Below are positions 1 through 11,382 of a DNA stretch of 64,000 bases, piece by piece (position 1 is the stretch's first letter; every line of letters begins with the position of its first letter). The stretch covers positions 60,602,001 to 60,666,000 of the forward strand of contig CM077597.1 of the NCBI GenBank assembly GCA_039654915.1. Reading direction: 5' to 3'. The DNA is from Aquilaria yunnanensis (lineage: Eukaryota; Streptophyta; Magnoliopsida; Malvales; Thymelaeaceae). Under the pieces are notes generated by a model that was not told the DNA's origin, ran no database searches, and saw nothing but the letters and a program-made list of their open reading frames with translations. Both the position numbers and the translations under genes were made by a program.

Positions 1-3000
1 TTAAAACTATCAACTTCAAGTTGATCATTTCGGCCATGCAAGTTTAATGGGTGACTAGTGCAAGACTAGCCCAAATTTGGGAGACAACAATGATTACTAG
101 TCAAAATCTTGTCTTCCACTATGTGTACTATTCACTAGTTAACTAAACAAACTAACTAGTTTGTAGTCTAGTTATGGCCGGTTATGCATGGGAGTTTTTG
201 TGACCTTGGTACTTGTGTTACCTTGTACTTGGCATTATGAGCCAAGATAAGACTTGAGTGTCCATTTTAACACAAGTTTGAGTGGCGGCTTTGAGTATTT
301 ATGGAGTTAAGGGCTACATTGCACCATGCATTTTATTGGAAGGCAAAAGTTAGCATTGTAGCTAACTAAAACCCAAGTCCATTCGGCCGAAACTAGTCAA
401 GACCTCATTTCCTTCATTTGACCGAAACTTGTTTAGCTCTTGTTCTTGAGTTCTCTCAAGCTTAGTCTCGGATTTAAGCTTCATTGGAGAGGTGTGGAGA
501 TTGGGTGAAGAATTCATGCTTGAAAGTTTGATTTCGGTGCTAGACTACTTCAAATTCAAGTTGTTCTTGACGAATCAAGCCAAGGCCGAGAAGGAATCAA
601 GCTAGGGTTCTTGAGGTAACTTCAATGTTTCCTTGAATTCATGGTAGTTCTTCCATGTACAAGGAACTTAAGTGTTCAATTGAAGTTATGTTAAGCTAAA
701 TGAGCAAAATATGTCTCGGTTTGGAGGTGGATTGTTGGCCGAATGTGTTCTTGGTGTTCTTCTTCATTTCCATGGAAATTAATCCATGACTAAGTGTTGT
801 TGTTGCCTATTTGTTGTTGTGCTAGGCAAATTTGAGCAAGGAACATCAAGTTGAACAAAAGGAAGTTTGGCCGAAAGGTGCACTTGAGGTAATTGTGTGT
901 TCCTCATTCGTTTAGATGGCATTGATGCCATGGTCATTGATAAACGATGAGTTGGTGAACATGTGTTGGTTTAGAGTGATGAGGAACATTGATATGTGAA
1001 GTTTGGCTTTATGGCCGAGAGCTTGAAATGGCATGATTTGGTGCTCATCACTTGAATACATGGTAATGATACCATGAAACAATAATCATCAATGATTTGA
1101 TGCTATGTGTTGAATTGGTTGGATAAAGGACATAGATATGTGTAACTAGGCACTATGGCCGAGAACTTGAATTATAGTGGAATGGTGCATTTCACTTGGT
1201 TAATTGGAGATAATGATTTAGATGATGTTCATTAATCATTAGAATATTATGTGGTGTGTTAGAATGATGAGTAACACATGTATATGAAAATGGGCCTTTT
1301 TGGCCGAGAGCTTAAATGTGTGTATCTTAGTGTTCTTCATGTGGGTCATGGTAATTTAATCCATGAGTTAGTGTGTTGATGCCATGTGATTGATTTGGTA
1401 GGCATTGAGATTGAGGAACACTTGGATACTTGAAGCTTGGTTGTAGGCCGAGAGCTATTGAGGTAGGGTTCACTGGCACTTGACTTTGCTTGGTAATGTA
1501 CACCATGATTCAAGTGTCTAGAGTGGCTAAGTGATGGTTAAATGTGCCATATGACCTTAGTTACTTGATGGGCTTAATGGTTATACTTGGTTGTTTTGTT
1601 GATTAGCTAATTAACTATGGTACATGTACTAGAAATGCAAGTAAATGGGAGCTCCAAATGGAAATGGTGTATTGGTAAGTTTGTGTGCAAGAAATGCACA
1701 TGGGTACATGTATGGCTTATATGGCCGAGAGCAACATTGTGGAGTGTGTGTGTGTACTTGTGTGCTTTGGTGTTTCCTTGTGCATGCTAACCCCAGTTAT
1801 GAAGTATTTGACTTATTTATCTGTTTTGTATATGTATATGTCTGTTTTTTCTTGTCTTGGTGTTTGTTTTGCAGGTTGAGCTAACTAAGGGGAGGTTAAG
1901 CTTTAAGTGATTACTCAGCTTAACTAAATAGACTCAATAGGAGTTGTATATGTTTTAAGTGAATCCTACTGAGTTATATGCTCAATGCCCATCCTTTATT
2001 TTTCAGGCAAGGACATTCGGCCTGAGTAAGGCTAAGCTGCTTGTGTGTGTGCTTAGTGTTTATATTTTGCTTGTTTTGCAAGGTATGTGCCAATGTGTGC
2101 TTGGCTTAGCATTTTGATTAATTTACAAATCTTATTTCTTGTTTGGCCGAGACTTATAGTGGAAGTTTGCAGGCTGTAGTTGGAGACTTGTCTAGGAGAG
2201 CTACGGATACCTGGACTGTAGCTTTGATCATAGTGTTTTCCTTCATGACCATGAATCAAGCCATTGGGTTGGTGTTGCAGTGTGTACTCTTGTATGGCAT
2301 ACTTAAGGTCATGTTTGACCATTAGGAGTCTTAGCATGTAAACTTGGCATAAATACTTTTGGTTTCATGGCATGTGTAGCCATGTTATGGTTGCTAGGTA
2401 GACTACCCTTTTTGTGTTAATATGAGTAGTCTTTAACACCAAGACTTATAATGCTTCATGGTTTTGTATGCCAAGTTATGTATGGATTATGGATAGCATT
2501 ATGCTGGCTTATGTTTGCTGGATGTTATGGGCCAAGGTTTGGCACCTTTATGTGAATAGTATGAGCCTTGCTTCATGAAAATGTTGTGCATATTTATGTG
2601 TACCTTAACTGGCCGAGAACACCATGCACATTTTGTATATGCCTTTTTTTAAAATCTAAACCAAATCTTGTGGGCTTCTTGGTTGCCATATAGATAGTAC
2701 ACTTGATGCACACCATTTATGCACTTAAATTGCATTAAGTGTTGCCTTGCTTGTTGTGCAAGAAATTAATTGAACCCTTGCTTGTGGAGCAAGTTAAGGG
2801 TTCGGGCCTTGCCCTTGCTGCAAGTAATTTAATGAGTCCACATAGAAGCCACCTGGGCCACCTCCCAGGCTTTTCAATTTAAGAAAATAAGACTTAAAGT
2901 TAAGTTACCCAAATTGGCCGAATCTAAGAGATTGGAATTAAACTCCAGTTAACATGTTAAACTCAAGTTGGGAGGTTTAACATGAATTTGAAATTTGGGA

Positions 3001-3066
3001 GTTAAACTTAAGGTTTGAGAGTTAAACCTCTATAGTGATGGGCCAGGGCCTGTGTGAGGTGTGACA
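1..3066 (+). repeat. Partial ~3-kb LTR, + orientation, 5' end outside window
   Basis: Noncoding. Its sequence is matched, in reverse complement, by 18271-21242, which gives the full unit (2972 bp, TG...CA ends). This copy starts roughly 200 bp inside the unit and ends with TGTGACA at 3066. It is inserted into exon 3 of the antisense gene of Tat element A: coding similarity to the other copies resumes exactly at 3067. The short ORFs inside it are not conserved in the second copy and I treat them as chance. No internal retrotransposon sequence is seen, so it is either a solo LTR or the 3' LTR of an element extending left of the window. Confidence 0.75.
737..1735 (+). repeat. Degenerate ~144-bp tandem subrepeats inside the LTR
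   Basis: The motif GGCCGAGAGC or a close variant recurs at about 737, 869, 1013, 1157, 1302, 1446 and 1723, a spacing near 144 bp with one decayed unit around 1585. The sequence between motifs also aligns loosely (recurrent 'ccatg', 'gaacacttg', 'ttgatat' words). The inverted copy at 18271-21242 has the same arrangement. Confidence 0.55.
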
Positions 3067-4629
3067 GCCTCTGTAAGCACCCGCTTTGAAATCTGCTTCG
3101 CCATTTCAGGACAGTCCTCGGAGTACAAGTTCATGTCCTCCGTGAATGTCCAGAAAGGCTCTTTGGGTATCTTCCCTTCCGGGATTTTGGCGTTGCGAAG
3201 GGCCCGCGTCTTCGCGTGTTCGGCAGCCTAGTTCGGAGTAAGCAACTCCCCTGCATAGCGAAAACGAGAAGCAGGTCATAGACAAAGGAAATTTCAGAAA
3301 AACAAAAGAGCTATACTTGTTCTGAAAACAACAAACCTGGCGGCACTTCGACCACAACGTCCTCGGAGTCCTGAGACCCCTCGGTCGAAATCCCCTTACC
3401 TTTCTTCCTGCGCCGCTCCTCGGCAGAAGGAGCCTCTACCACGGCCTCCAGAAGGGCTTGCGGCGCGGAAGGGCTCTGGGGAGGTACGTCGGCAGAAGGA
3501 ACCTCGGCAGCAGCCTCGGTCGGCTGAATCTCGGCTGCCCCAGGCTCCTCGGCAGCCTCCTCAGAATTTTCCTCCAGAGGAACCTGGGCAGTTTTCTTTG
3601 CCCGTTTCGCCGAAGGCCCAGCGCCAGTAGACTTCCGCCTTCGGGAAGCTGCCTTCTTTGTCTGATCGCCCTTCTCCACCTGGCCGGAGAAAAGGGACTT
3701 GTAGAATGCAGCAGTCCCGTCCCCCATCTCTGAAAAAGAAAAAAGACATCAGCGTAAGTCCGAGGGAAAAACTGCAACGGAGTAGAGGATAACTTACTTT
3801 CGAAAATCGTTTCGAAAGAAACTTCCTCCCGAAGAAGCTGCACCAACCAGGAGTCCTTCCCGACGATAGCAGGAGCTGGCATGTCGAGGTCAGTCTCATG
3901 CTCCTTGACCACCCCTAACTCTCGAAGGACCTCTTCGGTCATCAACCTCCAGTTAATGGGCAGGGGGTAGAGGGAGCGTGCAGCGACCTCGGGAGCCCAA
4001 TCGGAGACGGCTCGAATGCGTCCGTCGAAGTCCTCGAACACAGGAGCCAACTCTGGAGTCAGCAGTATCCTCAGATCGACGACGTCCACATTCAGCCTTC
4101 CCCGAGCCCATTTGGTCGGAACATACGACCAGGCCTCATCTATCTACAGGAAGAAGAATTTCTGTTGCCACCCTCGCCAACTGTGCTTAGTGGAAAAAGT
4201 GAACATGAATTTTTTGTTCCCGGATCCCCGAGGTAGCATGAAATAGAAGCCACCCTTCGGGACCACGAAGAGCTTGTAGTACTGCATGAAAATCACAAAA
4301 TGGGGTTTTATCCCGAAGACGCCACACATACAGAGGAAGGCGTTAAAATAGCAGTACGAGTTCGGGGGAAGCTGATTCACAGCAATGCCATGAAATTGGC
4401 AGAACTCGCACACCATATGCGGGGGAGGATACCGAAGTCCGGCCTTCAGCTGGGCTCGAAAAACGGTAACCTCGGTACTATGGTTTGAAAAAGCATAGTG
4501 GTCAGGTCGTGGCAGCCGGGTAACGGCGTAAGAGGGAAGAAAGAACTTCTTCTTCCACCTCTCTAATTTTTTAGGGGTGGTGCAACAAGGATGAGATAAA
4601 AGACGCTGCCAGCTCTCAGGGATAGGCAT
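3067..4629 (-). pseudogene. Antisense ORF of Tat element A (Transposase_28-like), broken
   Basis: Exon 1 runs 4629 to 3798, exon 2 3729 to 3337, exon 3 3250 to 3067; introns have GT/AG ends and intron 1 is 68 bp. The start is the ATG at 4629 (MPIPESW...), shared with B2 and nearly with C (MLIPKSW). Exon 1 encodes the conserved block with FCQFHGIAVNQLPPNSYCYF, then a C-M-C segment and a GG.YFMLPRGSG motif, which I recognise as the 'putative gypsy-type transposon' domain. Exon 2 encodes a basic patch (RRRK...AKRAKK) followed by an acidic Ser/Glu-rich stretch. Breaks: a TAG at about 4146 in exon 1, a TAG replacing a conserved Trp in exon 3, and interruption by the LTR at 3066, which removes exon 4. 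Function of this protein family is unknown; it is not a demonstrated transposase. Confidence 0.7.
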
Positions 4630-4886
4630 TTTGGACAGAAAAATGAGTTCGAAGAAGGGCAAGAAAACAACTTCCGCAAAAACTCGAAAAAACAGAGGTA
4701 TCAAAAGACTCTGGAAAGAAAAAACCCACCAAAAGACTTGCCAAAATCGGAGGTCGCCATCGTAAAAGGTTGCCGGAAAAAGCTCTGTTAAAACAGCTCC
4801 ACCGCAAAAGCAAGGGAAAGCGTAGAGAAAAGGACAAGCAGGGAAAAAGCAGAAGCAAAAGCAAAAGGGCCTATGAAAAAATGGGC

Positions 4887-4894
4887 TATTTATA
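4887..4894 (-). promoter_or_regulatory. TATA box of antisense gene, element A
   Basis: The minus strand reads GGCCTATAAATAGCCC, about 260 bp upstream of the ATG at 4629. TATA boxes occupy the equivalent place in C, B1, B2 and E, supporting a real antisense promoter. Confidence 0.55.
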
Positions 4895-5310
4895 GGCCAA
4901 GGGTGGGTAAATGAAACGATGTCATAAGTGCTCTTTGAAGGTGAACCGTCGCCGTAACTGTACTCTGCGCCTGAAAAGATGCGCTCTCTGTATACGACGC
5001 GACTCTCATCCAATGACGGTGCGCCACATGTCAACCATCGCGCCAAAATAGGAGACACGTCTCCTGGCATCCCTAAAAAACTGGTACGCATCGCTCAGAC
5101 TGACGCGATTGGCCATCAGACGCGACACTGCACAAACCTGCAAAAGCAAGGAAGCAGGCTTTGCCTCGAAGACACCAAAAGACAGGCCAAAGCCGAGCAG
5201 CCCACACCTTTGGGCAAGAGGTGTACCTTCGACACAGGTGTTGCTCTCTATAAACTCTCAAAGAACATCCTCGGAAAGAAAACAAGACCGAAGTCGTCAC
5301 TTCGGCTTTC

Positions 5311-5325
5311 CAAAGGGGGGGCATG
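5311..5325 (+). other. Polypurine tract of element A
   Basis: CAAAGGGGGGGCATG directly precedes the LTR start TGATGGCCGAAGG. Near-identical tracts precede the LTRs at 27940 (+ strand) and 16589 (- strand). Confidence 0.65.
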
Positions 5326-6186
5326 TGATGGCCGAAGGACTATCGCCTCCGCCTGGCCGAACTCCCTGCCACCAGAATGGCCAGGAGATCTGGCATTACT
5401 CGGAAAAAGGTGGGATCACAAACCTTGGAGAAAAGCCGAAGAGCCCGAGCTCGGCACGCCAGGAAACCTGAGGATACTATCAGCCCCCCCGAGGATAGTA
5501 AACGGACCGCCTTCGGAAAAGTGGCACCAGCTAGGGCGGTCCGAACATGATCTTCCTGAAGGCGAAACTCCCAGGATCTGGAAACCCCTGAACAAGGGGC
5601 AGGTTTCCCGAAGTCTCATAGTCCGTACTACAGTACGACCTCACCCAGGAACCTCGGGAGTACGGCAGGAGCATTTAAGGAAGACTCTGACATGTCGCCC
5701 ACAGACGTCACAAGCCGCCTCAAACGGCGCTCTGACACGCCGACGCCATCAAAATCACATCATGGCCCGTCTCGGCTCAAGGCTCAAGGAAGCCTGCCAC
5801 CAGCTACTTGTCCTCTACGCCCAGACATTCAGAGAACATCCGACCGAACACGTGTCACAATCTGAACGGGCTGGACACCTCTATAAATATCAGGGGAAAA
5901 CACCCTGGCAAACGGTTGGCAAAGATCCTGACTCCTCACCCTAAGAAAACACGACCAGGTGAGTTCACTGAACCCCTCAGTGCTATTCCCTCTTCCTTCT
6001 CTCAGCACCACTGACTTGGGCGTTGGAGGCTCCTCCCCGGAAAAACACCCCGGGGACCTCCTAACCCACTTTTTCTGAACATCTCAGGCACTCTCCCTTG
6101 GGCAAACCGGCCACCAGGCATTCTTCCTCTCCTGGAGTCCCTCCATCAGTCACCATGACTACCAACGATGAAGCCCCCGGGCATTA
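5326..6186 (+). repeat. LTR of Tat element A (861 bp)
   Basis: Begins TGATGGCCGAAGGACTATCG and is homologous over its length to 6389-7257 and 36860-37715. It carries a TATA box near 5880 (CTATAAATA). The 3' end is set by alignment with element C, where the PBS starts right after ...GGGCATCA; here the corresponding end reads ...GGGCATTA. Stretches called ORFs here (for instance 4979-5944) cross the LTR boundary and are chance. Confidence 0.7.
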
Positions 6187-6388
6187 GTTGGTGTTCTTTC
6201 TGAGCCTGTGGGTTAGAAGGATGATTGGTACCTCGGCTATCAGATGCCCCCTCCTGGGGAACCGAAGCGGAGACTTCGGATTTATGCTTTTGGGAAGGCT
6301 TCTTCATCGAACTCGCGGTTGGAGCTCTACTCAAGAAGTTGCTCCTCTTCAGAAGGCGTTCTTTTATAGCTAAGATACCCTTCCCTAG
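6187..6388 (+). other. Short spacer between two Tat LTRs
   Basis: About 200 bp between two same-orientation LTRs. It begins with a weak echo of the leader (GTTGGTG where C has TTTGGCGCC), then diverges. I see no coding content. An LTR-LTR product of recombination or deletion would look like this. Confidence 0.4.
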
Positions 6389-7257
6389 TGATAGCCAAAG
6401 GTTATCGCCTCTATCTGGCCGAACTCCCTGCCACAAGAATGGCCAAAAGAAACTGGCGCTACCCGAGAAAAGGTGGGATCATACACCTCGGGAGATAGCC
6501 GAAGAGCTCCGAGCCCGGCACGCCAGGAAACTTGAGGATACTACTAGCCCCCCGAGGTTCTAAACAGATCGCCTTCGGAAAAGGGGCACCAGCTATTGCA
6601 GGCTGAATATGATCTCCCCGAAGGCGGAATTCCCTGAAGCTGGGTACCCCCGAACTGAGGGCGTGTTTCCCGAAGAGGCACCGTCCGTACCAAAGGACGA
6701 CCTCGCCGAGGGACCTCGGGAGTACGGCAGGAGCATTTAAGGAAGCATTTAAGGAAGCCTCTGACACGTCCTTTCACAGACGTCATAAAGTCGCCTCAAT
6801 AGGCGCTCTGACACGCTAACGCCATCAAAATCACATCATGGCCCATCTCAGCACAACGCTCAAGGCAACCTGCTACCAACTATCTGTCCCCTACGCCCAG
6901 AAACTCAGGGAACATCCGACCGAACACGTGTCGTGATCTGAACGGGCTAGGGACTCCTATAAATACCAGGAAATAAATACTTGGCAGGAGGTTGGCTGGC
7001 AAAGGTCTGACTCCCACACTCTGAGAAAATCACCAGGCGAGACTCTTCAGCCCCTTTTGTGCTATTTCCTCTGCCTTTCTCAGCCACCGCTGACTTGGGC
7101 GTCAGAGGCTCCCTCCCCGGAACACATTCCGGGGGCCTCCTAACCCTTTATTTCTGGACTTTCAGGCACACTCCCAAGGGCGAACCGTCCTCCAGGCGTT
7201 CTTCCTCCCAGAAGTCTCTCCACCAGTCACCATGACTCTAAACGATGAGGCCCCTGG
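6389..7257 (+). repeat. Second Tat LTR, 3' end abutting tRNA-like segment
   Basis: Begins TGATAGCCAAAGG and follows the LTRs at 5326 and 36860 throughout, with a TATA box near 6957 (CTATAAATACC). The expected last bases (...GGGCATCA) are missing: the sequence changes into a tRNA-like segment at 7256. Confidence 0.65.
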
Positions 7258-7336
7258 CCGTCCTAGTGGTTAGATGTGACCCCCCCTGAGGGGGTGTAAA
7301 TCCCTGCGGTCTCGGGTTCAAGGCTCCGTGCCGCCC
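7256..7336 (+). other. tRNA-like segment, possible SINE head
   Basis: Contains an A-box-like TAGTGGTTAGATG and a B-box-like GGGTTCAAGGCTCC with tRNA-like spacing. The terminal stem is not convincing and the B box departs from the consensus, so I do not call a functional tRNA. A related segment lies on the opposite strand at 16736-16824. Similarity to that copy seems to continue weakly after the B box (shared GAAATGGACAT), which favours a tRNA-derived SINE. Confidence 0.35.
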
Positions 7337-7727
7337 GTTAATGCGCCGTTCAAAGGGACAATACTACCACGCTGGTCCGCCCACGTGGTCGTCCAGAGAG
7401 GGCTCCGGCCTGAAATGGACATCACCTAGTTCTTTTTGTGACCTTGGGGTGTGTGCAGCTTTTGCTTTTGCTTTTTCTGCTGTAGGTCTGTGAACCGTTG
7501 CATCCTTTGGTCAAACGTGTCAGTTATGGATAAGCATGCCTGGGTGTCCGCGATGTCAGAGGGGCGTGCCCTAGTTCTTTGCGTTCGATGACACGCTGCC
7601 ACTAGTGGATGGCGGAATAGTTACGCCGGCCATGCTGATGGCGTCTCTTCGTCTTTCGAGAAGGAATAATGAGGACGTTGCGCCTTCGAGGAATAATAAT
7701 GATGACGTTTTGCCTACCTTCTTCGGT
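7337..7727. other. Noncoding junction region upstream of B1 antisense gene
   Basis: Joins the tRNA-like segment to Tat element B1. From about 7540 it resembles the antisense-gene upstream regions of the other copies (GATGTCAGAGG..., a TGACAC block). No LTR is recognisable, so B1 appears to lack its 3' LTR. Confidence 0.4.
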
Positions 7728-7736
7728 CTATATAAG
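7728..7736 (+). promoter_or_regulatory. TATA box of antisense gene, element B1
   Basis: CTATATAAG in the same position relative to exon 1 as in B2 (17120-17128), which supports an independent promoter for the antisense gene. Confidence 0.5.
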
Positions 7737-8029
7737 TGCCTTTTGCCTCATTCTTTGCCTCACTCTCTGTTTTTGCTCTCCTCTGCTCTAAAGCCTTTTC
7801 TTGCCTTTCTCCTTCTTCCCAGCGGCAGTTTCTGCGGCGGAGCGATCTCCAGCAATTTTCATGGCGGCGTTCAGTAATTTCAATTTTCGGCAAAACCTTT
7901 GGTGGGTGCTCCCTTCTGTAATTCTTTTCTCTTCACTCTTTCGAGGTCATTTTTCTGAGGTCTCTTTGTTTCCATACCCTTTCCGGAGTCGTCCTTTTTA
8001 TTTTGTAAAAAATATCAGATCCGACCCCG

Positions 8030-9305
8030 TTGCTAACTGTCCGACTTCTCCCTGAGAGTTTTCTTCCTCTCGAATCTCATCCTTGTACTACCATTCCGGA
8101 GAAGGTGAGGAAGTGGATGGCCAAGTATTACCTTCCTTCTTATCTCATCCCAAGGTTGCCCATCCCGGGCACCTACGGCTTTATGGCAGATTCGCATGAG
8201 GTTACCGTTTACCGAGCTCAATTGAAAGCTGGTCTTCGGTACCCTCCTCACAGCGTAATCTGTGAATTTTGCAAATTCCACGGGATCGGCGTGAACCAAC
8301 TTCCCCCAAATTCTTACTCCTACTTCAATTCTTTTCTCTGCATGTGTGGGGTGTTTAAGATAAAGCCCCACTTTCTTTTCATCATGCAGTACTACAAACT
8401 CCACCCGGTCCGGAAGGGCGGCTTTTATTTCCTGCTTCCCCGAGGGTCCGGGAGCAAAAAGTTTACCTTCACCTTCGACAACAAGGACAGCTGGCGGGCT
8501 TGGCAGAAGAAGTTTTTCTTCCTGCCGGTCCCCAAGCTTTGGCATCACGTCCCCACCAGATGGGCTTCGGGGACCCTGAAGATGGACGTCGTTGATCCCC
8601 GGAAACTCCTGACTTCGGAGCTGGCTGTTGAGTTTGATCAATTTGATAGGCTTATCCCGCTGCGTTCATTTTACCCTTTTCCCATCAAGTGCGATCTCAT
8701 GACCGAGGGGTCCTTTGGGAGTGGGAGTAGTGAACGCGCACAAGAGTGATCCCGGGATGACCGTGCCCGTTCTTCCAGGAAAAAAAGGCTTGGATAGTCA
8801 TGCTACTTCGGGGCGAGATCACATATGAGTATTTTGCTAAGAGTAAGTCTCTTTCCTGGTTTTGATACCTTTTTTCCTTTTGGACTTACGCTGATACTTT
8901 TTCCTTTTACAGAGATGGGCGATCAATCTGCTGATTTTTACAAGTTGCTCTTCCTCGCCCAGGCCGAGAAGGGGGAGCAGACGCGCAAGAAGGCACCTGC
9001 TAAGAGGAAGAAGACGATCGACAGCGAGCCTTCTAGGGCCAAGAAGACTAGGGCTGTTACTCCCCCTCCCGAAGTCATTGTGGAGGTGCAGGATCAATCT
9101 CCTGCTCTTCCTTCAACGCCAGCGGACGTTCCATCGGAACCTACCCATCTCGGGGCAACACTGAGCCCCATTCTTCCCACCAAGCCTCCTTCCGAGCAAA
9201 GACCTGCTCAGGAACTGGAAGATAGCAGTAGAAGGAAGGGGAAGAACATTCCCGGTGAAGTCCGAGAAGGCGAGTCTGAAGATGAAGTCGCCGAAGTTCT
9301 ACCAG
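8030..9305 (+). pseudogene. Antisense ORF of Tat element B1, truncated
   Basis: Exon 1 runs about 8030-8842, intron 1 is 8843-8912 (70 bp, GTAAG...ACAG) and exon 2 is 8913-9305. Exon 1 carries the Transposase_28-type block (FCKFHGIGVNQLPPNSYSYF and FLLPRGSG). The usual MPIPESW start is lost; only a TTG occupies the frame start. A frameshift lies after LMTE near 8705, and a further stop falls before the splice site. Exon 2 keeps MGDQSADFYK, a basic run (KRKKT...AKKTR) and an acidic tail before the 5' splice site. Exons 3 and 4 are absent because the gene runs into the element's leader. Confidence 0.65.
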
Positions 9306-9325
9306 GTTGGTTCCTTAGCCATTTT

Positions 9326-9600
9326 GCTGTGGCCATCTTCGGCTTAACTACCGCGTCATTTCGGCCAAGACAGGGCATGGGAATTCGCGCAGACTAGCCT
9401 ATGGTAATAATCAAAGGGCGCTCGCCCTCGGTCAGGAAAGTCCCTGCTGCCATTATTCGGTTGCCCGTTAAATCTCTGGCACGAACGGGGACCTCGGAAG
9501 TCCCTTCTCCTTAGAACGCCGAGCTTCATCTTCGGCAACCTGGGTGTGTTTCCGACAAATTGCGCTAGATGAAGCGGTACGGGGGTGCGGAGCTAGCATA
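9326..9600 (-). other. Leader region of B1 (between LTR and lost gag)
   Basis: Aligns with 24985-25200 of B2 (shared words such as CTACTGCGTCATTTCG, GACGGGGACCTC, AGTCCCTT). Noncoding. Its direct fusion to the antisense gene marks the internal deletion. Confidence 0.5.
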
Positions 9601-10613
9601 TGATGCTGTTCGGTTAGGCGGAGCCAGCATCTCCACTGTGTGCAGCGGTGTGGGCAGCAGGGGCTCCTGGAAGTACAAGAAGGTACCCTGAGAAGGTCAC
9701 CTTAAGTGGTGGCCGGCAGCTTCCTGGTACCGTGGCTGGTGAGGACGGGAAAGAGTTCTGGCATGGGAGAGAGCCCGGAGTGGAGATCCTTCAGGGAGAC
9801 CTGGCTGAAACACTCAGAAAATAGAGGTTAGGAGGCCCTCGGGGTGGTTTTCCGGGGGGGAACCTCCGACGCCCAAGTCAGTGCTTCGAGAGAGAGAGAG
9901 ACATAGAAATAAGCACAAGAGACGCTTCCCTGGCGTGTCTTTCTGAGGCCTGATGGGAGAGTATCCAGGCAAGAGAGAGGAGAGCGTCCTCTTGTCCTTT
10001 AGGTCCTCCGGGCGGAGGACCCCCCTCCTGTGACCATTTCCCTGGTCTATAAGGGAGGGGGTGATCCCTTCAGATTGTGACACGTGTTTGGTCAGATGGG
10101 GTTCGTATTTTTGGGCATGGAGGCCCCTAGCCACTTTCTGGCTCCTCAGTCCGCGAGCCATGGTAGGTGTAGCCCTGTGTGACAGGACGTATGCTGCGAT
10201 GCCATGTCAGAGCGGGTCTGGGGGTGGTGTGTCGGAAACGTATATGAGTGGAGTGTCAGAGAGTCCTTGATGGCTCTTGTCGTACAACCGAGGTCCCTTT
10301 GGTTGATGTCTCACTTCGGGTGAGGGGCCCTTTCCCGGAGTCGGGCTAGAACTTCAGTGTCTACGTCTTCGGGGGGCTTTCTCCCACAGGGGGTGGTTGG
10401 TCTTTCTCCCCCAAAAGCTGGTTCAGTCGCCCTCCCGAAGGAGGCGCTACACTGGCTCCTGAAGTTGGAATTGGGTGAGCTACCGAGGTGGTGTGCCTCA
10501 GGTGTATGACTTCCTTCACTCCGGAGTCCTTTCCGAGGTCGTATGCCTAAGGTGTGTAGCTCCCTCTTTCCCGTGGTCGGTAGGTGGTCAGGGCGATAGC
10601 ACTTTGGCTATCA
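9601..10613 (-). repeat. 5' LTR of B1
   Basis: On the - strand it starts TGATAGCCAAAGTGC at 10613 and ends GCATCA at 9601. It is homologous to both LTRs of B2 (15600-16589 and 25222-27631). TG...CA ends are present on both sides. Confidence 0.65.
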
Positions 10614-11382
10614 GCTACAAAGCTCGAAATTCAGAAATTTTAAATTCCAGGTCAACCTCTAGATGTTCTCTAGGTGTGGTTAAAATTTCATACAAATATT
10701 CCTTCTACATAGGGAGATATAGAACTTTAAGTCTGGAGTGGAAATTCTGGTAATTTATGACCATTTTGCCCACACAAAATTTCATAAGTGTGCAACCACT
10801 TCATTCACAAGGGTAAAACCCTCCAAATCTATCCCATGTATGTCCATTACACATAGGAATTACATTTTCTTGCATCTAGCAATTTTTGTGGCCAAAACAG
10901 AATTTAGAAGTAAGCAGGCTTTCATTCACACTTAGGTAGCTTTGCACCACATCACTTACATAGCCAAAACATTACGCAGATGTTCACATACTTGTCTCAT
11001 CTTACATAAACTACATGTACATGCATACATGCACTACAATATGGTCCAAACTTGTTTTCCATGAGCAATTTGGTCCTCCAATAGCACTTTCATACCATTC
11101 ATATCCTTCCCACAACTCTCCAAGTCTCTTTCTTGAGAGTTTTGCAATTGAGTACCCGAATTTCCAAAACCTTACAAAAAAGTCCATAGGTTGCTTGACA
11201 AACAAGAAATCCTTAAAGATTTTCTCGGGGGCCAAGTTACCAACTTGGAAGAGTTTTAAGGAGGTGTTAATCATGACTTTTACCCCCCCACACTTCAATC
11301 ACTATGGTGAGAATTACACAATATAATTATTTTTAGCTATTATGACACACTTGTAATTCTCCCATTTTTTTGTGGTGGTAAC
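10614..11382 (-). repeat. LTR-like fragment D1
   Basis: Noncoding. Parts recur at 46396-46838 and 48300-48795 (shared CATGAGCAATTTGGTCC, AGGGAGATATAGAACTTTAA, GCATACATGCACTACAATAT). On the - strand it begins TGTTACCACC at 11382, an LTR-like start, at the point where Tat pol sequence begins. It is truncated at 10614 by B1. At 46838 the same end abuts chromovirus integrase, so it may be a chromovirus LTR. Confidence 0.45.

Larger units (their letters stand above)
3067..6186 (+). mobile_element. Tat-lineage Ty3/gypsy element A, 3' portion
   Basis: The 3' end of a + oriented element: antisense gene (3067-4629, - strand), its promoter region, a polypurine tract at 5311-5325 and an LTR starting TGATGG at 5326. 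The order matches element C (36860-46395), where integrase precedes the antisense gene. The remainder (end of exon 3, exon 4, pol, gag, 5' LTR) would lie left of the inserted LTR, outside the window. 5091-5310 is noncoding sequence between the antisense-gene promoter and the tract. Confidence 0.75.
7440..10613 (-). mobile_element. Tat element B1, internally deleted, - orientation
   Basis: Oriented opposite to elements A, C and E: antisense gene on the + strand (8030-9305), then leader and LTR (9326-10613) reading on the - strand. Comparison with B2 shows that everything between intron 2 of the antisense gene and the leader (exons 3-4, all of pol and gag) has been removed at about 9326. The left limit is approximate. 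Confidence 0.6.

Noticed and set aside
1645..2337. Small ORFs in the first LTR
   Set aside because: Not conserved in the inverted copy at 18271-21242.
4979..5944. 321-codon + strand ORF
   Set aside because: It spans the antisense-gene upstream region, the polypurine tract and the LTR boundary, and is not conserved in the other LTR copies.
7256..7336. Functional tRNA gene
   Set aside because: A and B boxes are recognisable, but the acceptor stem pairing is poor and the B box departs from the consensus. A SINE-like remnant is more likely.
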